16,255 nt of DNA from Nitriliruptoraceae bacterium (GCA_007134165.1 SLLJ01000411.1:1-16255); one strand, 5' to 3'. Counted from the first letter of the stretch, positions 7,841 to 15,448 are shown. Program-made: numbers and translations. The notes: generated by a model from the letters alone, not told the origin.

Positions 7841-9472
7841 GTGCTCCGAGCGTGGCGCTCTCCGGTCACCCTGACGATCATGATCGCGGTGCTCACCGCC
7901 CTCGCCACGCTCGCCGCGGTCACCACCGCACGCGGCCAGGTCCAGCGGCAGCTCGAGCGGGAGGCCACGGCCCTCGCCGGCCGGATCGAGCGCGCGCTCG
8001 ACGCCAACCTCGGGACGGTCGCTGGCGTCGGTGTCGGCCTACCCGACGTGCTCGACGGACTCGACCACGACCGGTTCGCGGCAAGCTTCGATCCGTTGTC
8101 CGCGGCCGGGCTGCTCGCCCAGGTCGGGGCGGTGTCGCTGGTGCAGCCGGTCACACCCGACGACCTCGAGCCGTTCCTCGACGGACTGGTCCCGTCCGTG
8201 CGCGACACCCTCGAGCTACGCCTGGCCGACGAGCCCGGCGAGCACCTGGTGGTGACCCATACCTGGCCGTTCGAGCCCAACCGTGCCGTCCTCGGGCTCG
8301 ACGTGCGCACCGTGGACGTTGCGAGCCCTGACGCGCTGCGTGCGGCCGAGGAGCAGCGGACGGTCATGACCGCCCCCTACGAGCTGGTTCAGGGTCCGCC
8401 CGGCAGCCTGGCAACGATCACCTACCTGCCGGTCAGCTCCGGACCGGCCCCGCTGCTGCTTGCGGTGGCGGTCCGTCCGCAGGATCTGGTGGACCGTGTC
8501 CTCGCGCCGATCCCCGGTGTGATCTTCCGGTTGCGGTACGCAGGCGATGACGTCGAGGTGGCCCGGGCCGGCGATCCCGGCGCGACCCAGCGGCTGTCGA
8601 CCGAGGTGCCCGTGGAGCTCTACGGTCGGTCCTGGTGGTTGCGCCTGGAGGGCGACCCCCGGCCTGCAGGTTCCCTGGCGCGTCTCGGTCCCTGGCTGCT
8701 GCCGGTGCTGGTCGGTGCCGCCCTGCTCGCCCTCACCCTGGTGCAACGCCGGGGCGAGCGTCGCCTTGCGGCGACCAACGCGGAGCTCGCCGAAGCCAAC
8801 CGGGTCAAGGACGAGCTGCTGGCAGCCGTGTCGCACGATGTCCGTGCGCCACTGACCGTGATCGGGGGGTTGGTCGCCACGCTCGAGCGACAGCCAGCGG
8901 GTCCCCTGCTGCTGCGCGAGGCCCTGCCCCGCATCGGCCGCCAGGTTGAACGCGTCAGCGATCTGGTCGACGACCTGCTGGTGACCGCCACCGGCCGTGG
9001 TTCCGAGCATCTCGAGCGCAGGCCCACGGACCTGGTCGGCCTCACACGCCAGCTGGTGGACGACCTGGGGGTGGGCACGGTCAACGCCGACCACGACCGC
9101 CTCGAGGTGCTCGTCGAGCAACGCAGCATCGAGCGCATCCTCACCAACCTGCTGACCAACGCCGAGCGGCACGGCGCCCCACCCGTCGAGGTCGAGATCC
9201 GCCGGGTGGCAGACCACGCCGAGCTCACGGTCCGCGACCACGGATCCGGGATCGATCCCCACCATGCCGAGGCGATCTTCGACCCGTTCGCGCAGGTCGG
9301 TCGCCGGCGGGCCGGGGGCATCGGGCTCGGCCTGACGATCGCGCTCCGGCTCGCGCAGGCCAACGGTGCCAAGCTGCGGGTCGAGCCGGGTCCGGACACC
9401 GGGGCGGCTTTCAAGCTCGAGGTGCCGCTTGTCGCCACGGATGCACAAGAAGGTGCTGGGACCGGCCGATAG
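7841..9472 (+). CDS. Membrane sensor histidine kinase with CHASE-like sensor
   Basis: A 543-residue two-component sensor. An N-terminal helix (about 9-28) and a second helix (about 282-302, LLPVLVGAALLALTLV) flank an external domain of about 250 residues. The stretch GLPDVLDGLDHDRFAASFDPL and the following AVSLVQPVTPDDLEPF look like a CHASE ligand-binding domain. A short coil leads to the H-box VSHDVRAPLTVIGG with phospho-acceptor H332. The ATPase domain shows the N-box ILTNLLTNAERHG (about 430), DHGSGID (about 466) and GGIGLGLTIALRLAQ (about 491). The GTG at 7841 is chosen because AGGGGG (7831-7836) lies 4 nt upstream and the first helix starts soon after. No response regulator adjoins it, so it is an orphan kinase here. 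The next gene, a secreted protease, begins 53 nt downstream and could be co-transcribed. Confidence 0.92.
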   Translation: MLRAWRSPVTLTIMIAVLTALATLAAVTTARGQVQRQLEREATALAGRIERALDANLGTVAGVGVGLPDVLDGLDHDRFAASFDPLSAAGLLAQVGAVSLVQPVTPDDLEPFLDGLVPSVRDTLELRLADEPGEHLVVTHTWPFEPNRAVLGLDVRTVDVASPDALRAAEEQRTVMTAPYELVQGPPGSLATITYLPVSSGPAPLLLAVAVRPQDLVDRVLAPIPGVIFRLRYAGDDVEVARAGDPGATQRLSTEVPVELYGRSWWLRLEGDPRPAGSLARLGPWLLPVLVGAALLALTLVQRRGERRLAATNAELAEANRVKDELLAAVSHDVRAPLTVIGGLVATLERQPAGPLLLREALPRIGRQVERVSDLVDDLLVTATGRGSEHLERRPTDLVGLTRQLVDDLGVGTVNADHDRLEVLVEQRSIERILTNLLTNAERHGAPPVEVEIRRVADHAELTVRDHGSGIDPHHAEAIFDPFAQVGRRRAGGIGLGLTIALRLAQANGAKLRVEPGPDTGAAFKLEVPLVATDAQEGAGTGR

Positions 9473-9525
9473 TCGGCATGAGAGCCCCTCACGGCCCTGA
9501 CCTTCCATCCGTCAAGGAGCACCTC

Positions 9526-11234
9526 ATGCGCTGCGCCTCGATCCGGTGTGCGCCTCCGGTCCTGCTGCTGACCGTGGGGCTGCTGCTCGGGCTGCTCGCC
9601 GGCCTGCTGCCGTCCGCAGCGGCCGCCGCGACCGCTGGAACTTCACCTGCCTACGTCGTGCAGGCGGGCAGCGCCGACCGGGCCGCGGCCTTGGTGGTCG
9701 GTGCGGGGGCGAGGTCCACCGCGAGCTCGAGGTGATCGGCGGGTTGGCCGCGACCCTGCCGGCCCCGGCGGCCGACGCCCTCGCTGCGCGCCGTGGCGTC
9801 GCGGTCGCACCCGACGTCGAGGTGGTGCTCGCCGCCACGGATGCCGCGGCCGTGACCGCCACCGACGAGGCGCTGACGGCGCACCTCGACGCGCTCAACC
9901 TTCCCGATCACTGGACGGCGAGCGACGGCCGGGTGATCGAGGCGGGCTCCGGGTTCGGGGTCGGGGTCGCACTGCTCGACACCGGTGTTGCGGACCACCC
10001 CGACCTTGCGGGACGCGTGATCGACGGTCCCGACCTCAGCGAGGAAGCCGGCACCGAGCGCGAGCACCTCGACTCCTACGGGCATGGCACCTTCATGGCC
10101 GGACTGATCGCCGCCGACGGGCCGGTGCCCGGCGCCGCCCCTGGTGCACACATCGTCTCGGTCAAGCTTGCCGGTCGGGACGGGGTGACCTCGCTGTCAC
10201 GGGTCATCGAGGGCATCGGCTGGGTCATCACCGACGGTCGAGACGAAGCACTGAACGTTCGGGTGCTCAACCTGTCGTTCGGGGTGCCCACCAACGTTGC
10301 CCCGCAGGCCGATCCACTGGCCGCTGCGGTCCGGGCCGCCTGGGCCGCCGGCATCGTGGTGGTCGCTGCGTCGGGCAACGAGGGCGAGGGGATGGTCACC
10401 TCGCCGCCCCGTGATCCCTGGATCCTTGCGGTGGGCGCCACCGACAACGACCTCGCCGGCCTTCCCGAGTGGTCGGGTCGGGCCCGGGTGGGCCGCGCCC
10501 TGCGCCCTGACGTCGTCGCGCCGGGCGTGAGCGTGGCCTCCCTGCGCGCCGCGGGGTCCGCCGTCGATGAGGCCAACCCCGATGCCCGCATCGCCCTCGG
10601 CGACGCCGAGCCGGCCTACTTCCGGGGTAGCGGCACCTCGATGTCCACCGCGCTGGTCACCGGGGCGGTTGCCGTGCTCGCCGAGCCCCGACCCAACGCC
10701 ACCCCTGACGACCTCAAGGCCGCGCTGGTGCGTACCGGCGTCCCCGTCGCTGGCAGCGCAGCTCCCGCCGTCGACGTGGCAGCTGCCGAGGTGATCGATG
10801 CCGACCAGCGCTGGAACCAGCGCCATCCCGTCCGGGTCGCCGGCCTGGTTGGTCGGGCCATGCCGTGGGCCGCACGTGGCGCCCCGGGGCCGGAAGCGAC
10901 CTGGCAGCGGGCGCGGTGGGCCGAGCTGGAGGCCGCCCGGGCCCGTTGGGCCGAGGCTGTTGCCACGCGCGCCCGTTGGGCGGGTGTCGATCCGCAGCGG
11001 GCACGCTGGGCAGACCTGCACCTGACGCGGGCACGCTGGGCGGAGGTCGACCTGCAGCGGGCACGTTGGGCCGAGTCGTCCTTCGCGAGGGCGCGCTGGG
11101 CGCAGCTGCATCCGACGCGGGCGCGATGGGCCGAGGCCGACTGGGCACGTGCCCGCTGGGCCGTCGCCGGCGACGCCGACGTGTGGATGCGGGCGCGGTG
11201 GGCAACGATGGGCTGGGGTCCCGCCACTCCGTGA
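9526..11234 (+). CDS. Secreted subtilisin-like protease (S8) with RARWA tail; frame broken after signal peptide
   Basis: The ATG at 9526 follows AAGGAG (9514-9519) by 6 nt and encodes a signal peptide: MRCASIRC, a Leu-rich core, then an Ala-rich cleavage region ending near residue 35. An I9-type propeptide begins with SPAYVVQAGSADRAAALVVGAG. At the five-G run 9705-9709 the frame is lost. One more G would join it to GGEVHRELEVIGGLAATLPAP, the expected propeptide continuation. Downstream the catalytic triad is complete: D (codon 9978, LLDTGV), H (codon 10083, YGHGT) and S (codon 10638, GTSMS), plus the oxyanion Asn in AASGNEG. The C-terminus is an Arg/Trp decapeptide array (10908-11204). With the lesion repaired the protein is about 570 residues. 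The base could be a sequencing error, a slippage-variable tract or a true mutation; the intact remainder favours a functional gene. As written, only the part after the lesion is a long open frame. Confidence 0.88.
9705..9709 (+). other. Five-G run at the protease frame break
   Basis: The signal-peptide frame (codons 9703 GCG, 9706 GGG, 9709 GCG) enters a reading that ends at about 9735. The protease frame reads 9705 GGG, 9708 GGC, 9711 GAG. Six Gs would make one continuous frame. Confidence 0.75.
10908..11204 (+). repeat. Decapeptide array RARWAxxxxx in the protease C-terminus
   Basis: RARWA starts at codons 10908, 10938, 10968, 10998, 11028, 11058, 11088, 11118 and 11148, exactly 30 nt apart. 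A tenth copy at 11190 follows a 42-nt step. The five linker residues vary but often begin E, D, Q or G. The second Arg of RARWA is encoded by CGG, CGT, CGC and CGA in different copies, and Ala codons vary too. The array is therefore conserved at protein level and is not a recent DNA duplication. Trp-rich C-terminal repeats occur in other bacterial S8 proteases, but their role is unclear to me. Confidence 0.9.
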
Positions 11235-11460
11235 CCCGCCGGGTCCCCACGCTCAGCCTCGTCCCGGGGTTGCCGGTCGCCGCTTGGCCGGACCGTCTGC
11301 CGCCCATGTACGTCGAGCACCGGCACCCTGCGATCTGGCGACTCCGGCGGACGTCGCGATCCCGGTCGGGCTGGTCGTGCTCGGGCCCCCGGCCTTCGTC
11401 GGCGCCTCGATGCTCGCCGAGGTGCTGCGCTTCATCGATCGTCTCGGGCGCTGCGCGTAG
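11231..11460 (+). CDS. Small possible membrane protein, GTGA-overlapping the protease; apparent one-base frameshift
   Basis: I do not recognise this gene. A GTG at 11231 shares GTGA with the protease stop and opens a frame with almost only G or C at third positions: VTRRVPTLSLVPGLPVAAWPD and on to MYVEHRHPAIW at 11306-11338. That signal then moves to the frame starting GCG at 11338, encoding ATPADVAIPVGLVVLGPPAF and a C-terminus FIDRLGRCA with a TAG at 11458-11460. One extra G near 11337-11338 would join them into about 76 residues with one hydrophobic segment (IPVGLVVLGPPAFVGASML). The lesion is of the same type as in the protease. An ATG at 11306 is an alternative start (51 residues). There is no clear ribosome site, so translational coupling is inferred. 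It could be a decayed gene or chance; codon bias is the main support. Confidence 0.4.
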
Positions 11461-11513
11461 CCGGATCCGTTCTCGTTGCCGGCGTCCATGACGGGCGACC
11501 GGGAGATCCGGGC

Positions 11514-11807
11514 ATGAGCACCGGTCCACCACCCCCGCCTCCACGGCCGGCCGCGCGCAGCCTGCAGGTGAGCGACCGCAGCCTGCTGGTGTGCCATGGC
11601 GCCCTGCTGTACGTCTTCACCCGCCGGCAGTCGGCGTCGGTGCTCCCGGTTGCGGGCCTCACCGGGGTGCAGTGGATGCGGCGTTCGATGGCGATCCGCA
11701 ACCGCTTCGCGACCGACGTGATGGTCGACGTCGACAAGGAGCAGCTCGACGACGCTCGAGCCTTCGGTGACTGGCTGCTGTCGCTGGCGCCGGCCGACGT
11801 CGGGTGA
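11514..11807 (+). CDS. Hypothetical protein, 97 residues
   Basis: I do not recognise the family. The ATG at 11514 has GGGAG (11501-11505) 8 nt upstream. Third positions are strongly G/C. The product opens with a Pro-rich stretch (PPPPPPRPAA), then alternates short hydrophobic strands: SLLVCHGALLYVFTRRQ, SVLPVAGLTGVQWMRR and ATDVMVDVD, ending in a helix-like segment KEQLDDARAFGDWLLSL. That strand-strand-helix order loosely suggests a small PH-like or similar beta fold, but this is a guess. There is no signal peptide and no membrane helix. It lies 53 nt after the small frameshifted gene, faces the esterase gene convergently, and may share a transcript with the protease. Confidence 0.65.
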   Translation: MSTGPPPPPPRPAARSLQVSDRSLLVCHGALLYVFTRRQSASVLPVAGLTGVQWMRRSMAIRNRFATDVMVDVDKEQLDDARAFGDWLLSLAPADVG

Positions 11808-11815
11808 CGTTTGCA

Positions 11816-11839
11816 CCTCACCCCAGGTGCTGGGTGAGG
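11816..11839. terminator. Hairpin between convergent genes
   Basis: CCTCACCC (11816-11823) and GGGTGAGG (11832-11839) form a perfect 8-bp stem with an 8-nt loop. It lies 9 nt after the stop of the 97-residue gene and covers the last codons and stop of the opposing esterase gene. It is a plausible terminator for + strand transcripts. It lacks a T tract. Confidence 0.4.
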
Positions 11840-12783
11840 AACCCGAGCCGCTCACGGTCGTGGTGCACCCCACCTCCGTCGTGCCCGTCGTAGGGGTAGA
11901 CGCTGAGGCGTGACCTTCCGCCGTAGTGGTGGTGGGCCGCGAAGACCGTCGAGGGCGGACACACCGCGTCCGCGAGTCCTACCGAGATCAGGGCAGGTGC
12001 GGTGGCGCGTTTGGCATGGTTGACGACGTCGAGGTAGGACAGGGTCGTGAGCACTGCATCGACCTCGTCGCGGTGGGTACGGCAGTACTCGGTGAGCTCC
12101 GCGTAGGGCTGCTCGTCAGTGATCTCGAGGGCACGTCGGAAGTGGGCGAGGAACGGCACCCCGGCGAGCACGGCCGCCGGACGCTCGGCGAGGTGCGCGG
12201 CGGCCAGGGCAAGGCCCCCGCCCTGGCTGGTGCCGGCCACGGCGATCCGCTCCGGGTCGACCCGCGGGTGGGTGCGGGCCGCGTCGACCGCCCGTGCGGC
12301 GTCGATGAACAGCCGGGTGTAGTACGCCGTGGCTGGCGCGCCGATGCCTCGGGTCAGGTAGCCGGGAGCGGCCGGGCTGCCCGGATCGTCCGGGTCGGCG
12401 GTTGATCCCACGTGCGAGCTCGACCCCTGCCCCCGGGTGTCCATCACCAGGTGGGCGTAGCCGGCGGCGGAGAACAGCAGCCGCTCATGGGGCAGCCCCC
12501 GCCCTCCGCCATAGGAGGCGAACTCGACCACGGTGGGCAGGGGACCCTCGGTGTGGCGAGGCAGCAGCAGCCAACCGCGGATGGCCGCACCAGCGTGGCC
12601 GGGGAAGCTGACATCGAGCACCTCGACGGTGCGCAGGCCGGCGTCGATCGGTTCGTAGCGCGTCTTGAGCCGGTGTTCACGAGCGGCAGCGACCTGGTCG
12701 GCCCAGAACACGTCGAAGTCGTCGGGTTCGGCGACCTCGGGGCGGTAGCGTTCGAGCTGTTCGAGGGGTAGGTCGACGTGCAC
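11818..12783 (-). CDS. Acetyl-ester hydrolase, CE7 family (acetyl xylan esterase / cephalosporin C deacetylase)
   Basis: A 321-residue alpha/beta hydrolase of carbohydrate-esterase family 7, which removes acetyl groups from short xylo-oligosaccharides and other small acetylated compounds. The family marks are in order: N-terminal DFDVFWADQ; RGQGSSS (R117-Q119, the RGQ motif); AGTSQGGG with nucleophile S186; D272 in GLADAVCPPST; and H301 in YPYDGHDGGG. CE7 enzymes usually have HE at the last site, so HD is a small deviation. The length matches the family (about 320). There is no signal peptide, fitting an intracellular enzyme. The GTG start has GGAGG 6 nt upstream (12790-12794 on the + strand). 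It is the last gene of the dusB-maf-esterase run, 18 nt after maf. The acetylated substrate in this organism is unknown. Confidence 0.92.
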   Translation of the reverse strand: MHVDLPLEQLERYRPEVAEPDDFDVFWADQVAAAREHRLKTRYEPIDAGLRTVEVLDVSFPGHAGAAIRGWLLLPRHTEGPLPTVVEFASYGGGRGLPHERLLFSAAGYAHLVMDTRGQGSSSHVGSTADPDDPGSPAAPGYLTRGIGAPATAYYTRLFIDAARAVDAARTHPRVDPERIAVAGTSQGGGLALAAAHLAERPAAVLAGVPFLAHFRRALEITDEQPYAELTEYCRTHRDEVDAVLTTLSYLDVVNHAKRATAPALISVGLADAVCPPSTVFAAHHHYGGRSRLSVYPYDGHDGGGVHHDRERLGFLTQHLG

Positions 12784-12801
12784 GGGGAACCTCCGTCGCG
12801 T

Positions 12802-13419
12802 TCAGCGGCCCGTCGTACGGTGGACGGGTCGCAGCGGGTCGACGCCCACGCGTCGGAGCAGGTCGACCGTCTCGGCCAGCGGCAGCCCCATGACGTTGGT
12901 GTCCGACCCGTCGATGCGTGCAATCAGCGCCGCCCCCGCTCCCTGCAGCCCATAGCCGCCGGCCTTGTCGTCGGGTTCGCCGGTGTCGAGGTACCACGCC
13001 ACCTCCGTCTCGCTCAGCGACCTGACCTGCACCGCCGTGGACACCACGGTGTCGTGGTGCTCGTGGCCGCGTCGTACGGCGATGGCCGTCAGCACCTCGT
13101 GTCGGCGGCCCGACAGTGCGCGCAGCATGGCCGCTGCGTCGGCCCGATCGCTGGGCTTGCCCAGCGCCCGGCCGTCGAGCACCACCGCGGTGTCGGCGGC
13201 GAGGACCACCTCGTCGTCCAGGGTGGGGGCAGCACCGGCCTTGGTCGTGGCCAGGCGCAGGACCATGGCGGTGGCGTCGTCGCCGGGCAGCGCAGTCTCG
13301 TCGATCTCGGGGGGACGGACGACCGGGTGCAGCCCGAGCCGGGCCAGGAGGGCCGCCCGGCGTGGACTCCCCGACGCCAGCACCAGGCGCAGGACAGTGG
13401 TGTCCTCGACGCTGCTCAC
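12802..13419 (-). CDS. maf: Maf-like nucleotide pyrophosphatase
   Basis: A 205-residue Maf/YhdE/YceF family protein. Members hydrolyse nucleoside triphosphates (dTTP/UTP or modified bases such as m7GTP) to monophosphates and act as house-cleaning enzymes linked to division arrest. Visible marks are LASGSPRR (14-21, phosphate-binding loop), IDE (39-41), LAADTAV (73-79) with D76, GKP (87-89), DDKAGGYGLQG (150-160) and GSDTNVMGLPL (171-181). The start is the GTG at 13419, with GGTGG about 9 nt upstream and 6 nt after the dusB stop, so the two genes are very likely co-transcribed. The length and all motifs are normal. Which nucleotide is preferred cannot be told with certainty. Confidence 0.94.
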   Translation of the reverse strand: MSSVEDTTVLRLVLASGSPRRAALLARLGLHPVVRPPEIDETALPGDDATAMVLRLATTKAGAAPTLDDEVVLAADTAVVLDGRALGKPSDRADAAAMLRALSGRRHEVLTAIAVRRGHEHHDTVVSTAVQVRSLSETEVAWYLDTGEPDDKAGGYGLQGAGAALIARIDGSDTNVMGLPLAETVDLLRRVGVDPLRPVHRTTGR

Positions 13420-13425
13420 CGGGGG

Positions 13426-14574
13426 TCACCCACCGCTGACTGCTGCGGCCGCTTCTGCCGGCAGCGAACTGCAGATGCGTGCGCGGGTCCCGGCGGCGAG
13501 CCAGCCGTGGGGAAGGACCACCCGCGCAGGTCTATCGGTGTGTCCGCGGGGTTGACGTCGGACGCTCTCGTCGAACGGCAGGCTGCGGTCGAGGTCCTCG
13601 AGCAGGGCATGGACCTCGTCGAGCGACGACACCTGGTTGAGTGCCCGGCGTCGTGCTCCTCCGACCGGGAACCCCTGCAGGTACCAGCCCGTGTGCTTGC
13701 GCAGCTCACGCAGTCCCACGACCGGTCCGAAGAAGTCCACCAGCAGCTCGGCATGCTCGACGAGCAGGTCGAGGATCTCGCCCAGCGACGGGGCCGGCGG
13801 GACCTCACGCCCCTCGAAGGCGGCCTGCAGGTCCCGGAACAGCCACGGTCGACCGAGGCAGCCGCGGCCGACCACCACCCCGGCGCACCCGGTCCGGGCG
13901 ACCATCGCCAACGCGTCACGGGCCTCCCACACGTCGCCGTTGCCGAGCACCGGCACACCGACGGCCTCCACGAGCCGGGCGATGGCCGCCAGGTCGACCG
14001 GCGGGCTGTAGCGCTGCTCGGCAGTCCGTGCGTGCAGCGTGATCCCGGCCACACCGAGGTCGGCGGCGCAGGTGCCGGCTTCGAGGTAGGTGAGGTGCTC
14101 GTGGTCGATCCCGAGCCGAAGCTTGACCGTGACCGGGACCGCGCCTGCGGCCCGCACGGTCTGATCGACGATGTCTGCGAAGCGTTCGAGCTGCCAGGGC
14201 AGTGCCGCACCTCCACCGTGACGGGTCACCTTGGGGGAGGGGCACCCGAAGTTGAGATCGAGGTGGTCGACCTCGCCCTCCTCGACGAGCAGCCGGGTCG
14301 CCGCGGCGGCCTCCCCCGCTTCGATCGCGTACAGCTGGATCGATCGCGGATCCTCGTCGGGGGCGAACGCCGCCTTCAGCCGGGTCTTGTCGTCGCCCTC
14401 GATCAGTGCACGAGCGCCGATCATCTCGGACACGTACAGCCCACCACCGAAGCGTCGGCACAGGGAGCGGAACGGCGCGTTGGTCACCCCGGCCATGGGG
14501 GCCAGCACGACCGGTGGCCAGACTCCGAGGGGTCCGAGGCGCAGCGGATCGGGGTGGGTCGGGGTGGTGAGCAT
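13426..14574 (-). CDS. dusB: tRNA dihydrouridine synthase, DusB type
   Basis: A 382-residue FMN enzyme that reduces uridine to dihydrouridine in the tRNA D-loop using NADPH. FMN-barrel marks are APMAGVTNAPFR (25-36), the catalytic block LNFGCPSPKVTRHGGGAAL with C111, VKLRLGID (150-157), HARTAEQRY (181-189), GNGDVW (211-216) and GRGCLGRPWLF (236-246). The helical tRNA-binding domain follows (RKHTGWYLQGFP, 292-303). About 40 residues after EDLDRSLPFD are not clearly conserved. The ATG at 14574 is chosen because MLTTPTHPDPLRLG leads directly into the first barrel strand. The longer open frame upstream has no matching sequence. There is no Shine-Dalgarno site, but a -10-like hexamer 7 nt upstream suggests a leaderless mRNA. 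It heads the dusB-maf-esterase operon. Confidence 0.94.
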   Translation of the reverse strand: MLTTPTHPDPLRLGPLGVWPPVVLAPMAGVTNAPFRSLCRRFGGGLYVSEMIGARALIEGDDKTRLKAAFAPDEDPRSIQLYAIEAGEAAAATRLLVEEGEVDHLDLNFGCPSPKVTRHGGGAALPWQLERFADIVDQTVRAAGAVPVTVKLRLGIDHEHLTYLEAGTCAADLGVAGITLHARTAEQRYSPPVDLAAIARLVEAVGVPVLGNGDVWEARDALAMVARTGCAGVVVGRGCLGRPWLFRDLQAAFEGREVPPAPSLGEILDLLVEHAELLVDFFGPVVGLRELRKHTGWYLQGFPVGGARRRALNQVSSLDEVHALLEDLDRSLPFDESVRRQPRGHTDRPARVVLPHGWLAAGTRARICSSLPAEAAAAVSGG

Positions 14575-14581
14575 GGCGCGG

Positions 14582-14587
14582 ACGGTA
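14582..14587 (-). promoter_or_regulatory. dusB: Candidate -10 element for leaderless dusB transcript
   Basis: Read on the - strand, TACCGT fits TANNNT and ends 7 nt before the dusB ATG. That would start transcription at or next to the A of ATG. No clear -35 is seen. The lack of a ribosome site upstream of the ATG supports the idea. Confidence 0.35.
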
Positions 14588-14614
14588 GCGTCCCGCTGCC
14601 GTTGGCCGCAGCGC

Positions 14615-15241
14615 TCAGGACCACTGGTCGCGAAGGGTGCCCCGGCGGGCGGCCTCGCTGCGCAGCTGCACGACGATGCCGGCGATGGCCAGCGCCACGT
14701 ACCCCACGTTCCACCACCAGCTGAGCTCCAAGGTCTGGGTCGTTGCCGGATCGGTGAGTGCCGCACGGTCCAGCACGCCGGTGACGAGCAGCAATCCGGT
14801 GATCATGACCGTGGAGCCGGCGAAGGCACCGAGCAGCGTGAGGATCAGCATCGGCAGGTCCCCGACGATGGCAAGCACCGCGAGCAGCACTCCGACGGCC
14901 ACCCCCACGAGAACGATCAGCCAGGTCCAGTCGACGCCGATGGCCACCATTGTGGCCGAGCCGAGCGAGAACCCGATCGCGGCCATACCGATCACCACCG
15001 ACACCGCGTAGTAGAGGTAGGCGACCAGTCCGAACACCAGCGCGCCGGCAACGCCGACGAGCCACCCCAGTCCGGTACCGAGCCAACCGCCCTCGGTGAA
15101 GGCGGCGACCAGCCCGGAACCGAGCATGAACCCGGCGAACGATCCCCACACCGCGATGATGATGCGCAGGGCGGCGTAGCCCTGGAAGCACAGCAGCGCG
15201 CCGATGATGATGGCGAGCACTCCGACGACGACGGCTTCCAT
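14615..15241 (-). CDS. Polytopic membrane protein, DUF4203/TMEM198-like
   Basis: A 208-residue protein that is almost wholly hydrophobic, with about seven membrane helices: 2-20, 25-48, 55-78, 80-98, 106-127, 130-155 and 176-193. Glycine-rich helices of the type GALLCFQGYAALRIIIAVWGSFAGFMLGSGL resemble the DUF4203/TMEM198 group, whose bacterial role is unknown. That family link is from memory and is moderate. The C-terminus (RSEAARRGTLRDQWS) is charged and probably cytoplasmic. The ATG at 15241 has GAGGAG 6 nt upstream on the - strand. It lies 40 nt before dusB on the same strand, but dusB seems to have its own promoter. A 6-2-6 palindrome sits about 62 nt upstream of its start. Confidence 0.8.
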   Translation of the reverse strand: MEAVVVGVLAIIIGALLCFQGYAALRIIIAVWGSFAGFMLGSGLVAAFTEGGWLGTGLGWLVGVAGALVFGLVAYLYYAVSVVIGMAAIGFSLGSATMVAIGVDWTWLIVLVGVAVGVLLAVLAIVGDLPMLILTLLGAFAGSTVMITGLLLVTGVLDRAALTDPATTQTLELSWWWNVGYVALAIAGIVVQLRSEAARRGTLRDQWS

Positions 15242-15302
15242 GGCACGCTCCTCGGTCCAGGCACGTGGCTGATGGGTGGCTGACCTTCCCAGTCTTGCAC
15301 CT

Positions 15303-15316
15303 CGATCCGTGGATCG
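15303..15316. promoter_or_regulatory. Palindrome CGATCC-GT-GGATCG, candidate operator
   Basis: A perfect 6-2-6 inverted repeat about 62 nt upstream of the membrane-protein start on the - strand. Its position fits an operator or part of the promoter; no known regulator motif was recognised. Confidence 0.25.
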
Positions 15317-15448
15317 CGTGCACGCCAGTACGACCCGACGCCCGCTTCAGTGGGGCTGCGGCTGTCCGACGTCGCCGAGCCCTGCGGCCAACCGCCCTCG
15401 GGCGAAGGCCGTTGCGTTCTTCGGATCCTCCGCTTGCTGCCCAACCGC

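Noticed and set aside
9546..9704. Arg-rich N-terminal extension of the protease in its downstream frame
   Set aside because: It is out of frame with the signal peptide and ribosome site. The sequence before GGEVHREL resembles no propeptide.
9705..9709. Programmed -1 frameshift at a classical slippery heptamer
   Set aside because: The zero-frame codons do not fit X-XXY-YYZ, and no downstream stem was noted. A missing base is simpler, though a slip on GGG is not excluded.
12778..14724. 648-residue + strand open frame opposite maf and dusB
   Set aside because: The opposite strand encodes two proteins with complete motifs. This frame is a by-product of GC-rich codons and has no recognisable domain.
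14575..14766. 64-residue N-terminal extension of DusB
   Set aside because: It overlaps the end of the membrane-protein gene and has no Dus similarity; the barrel begins just after the ATG at 14574.
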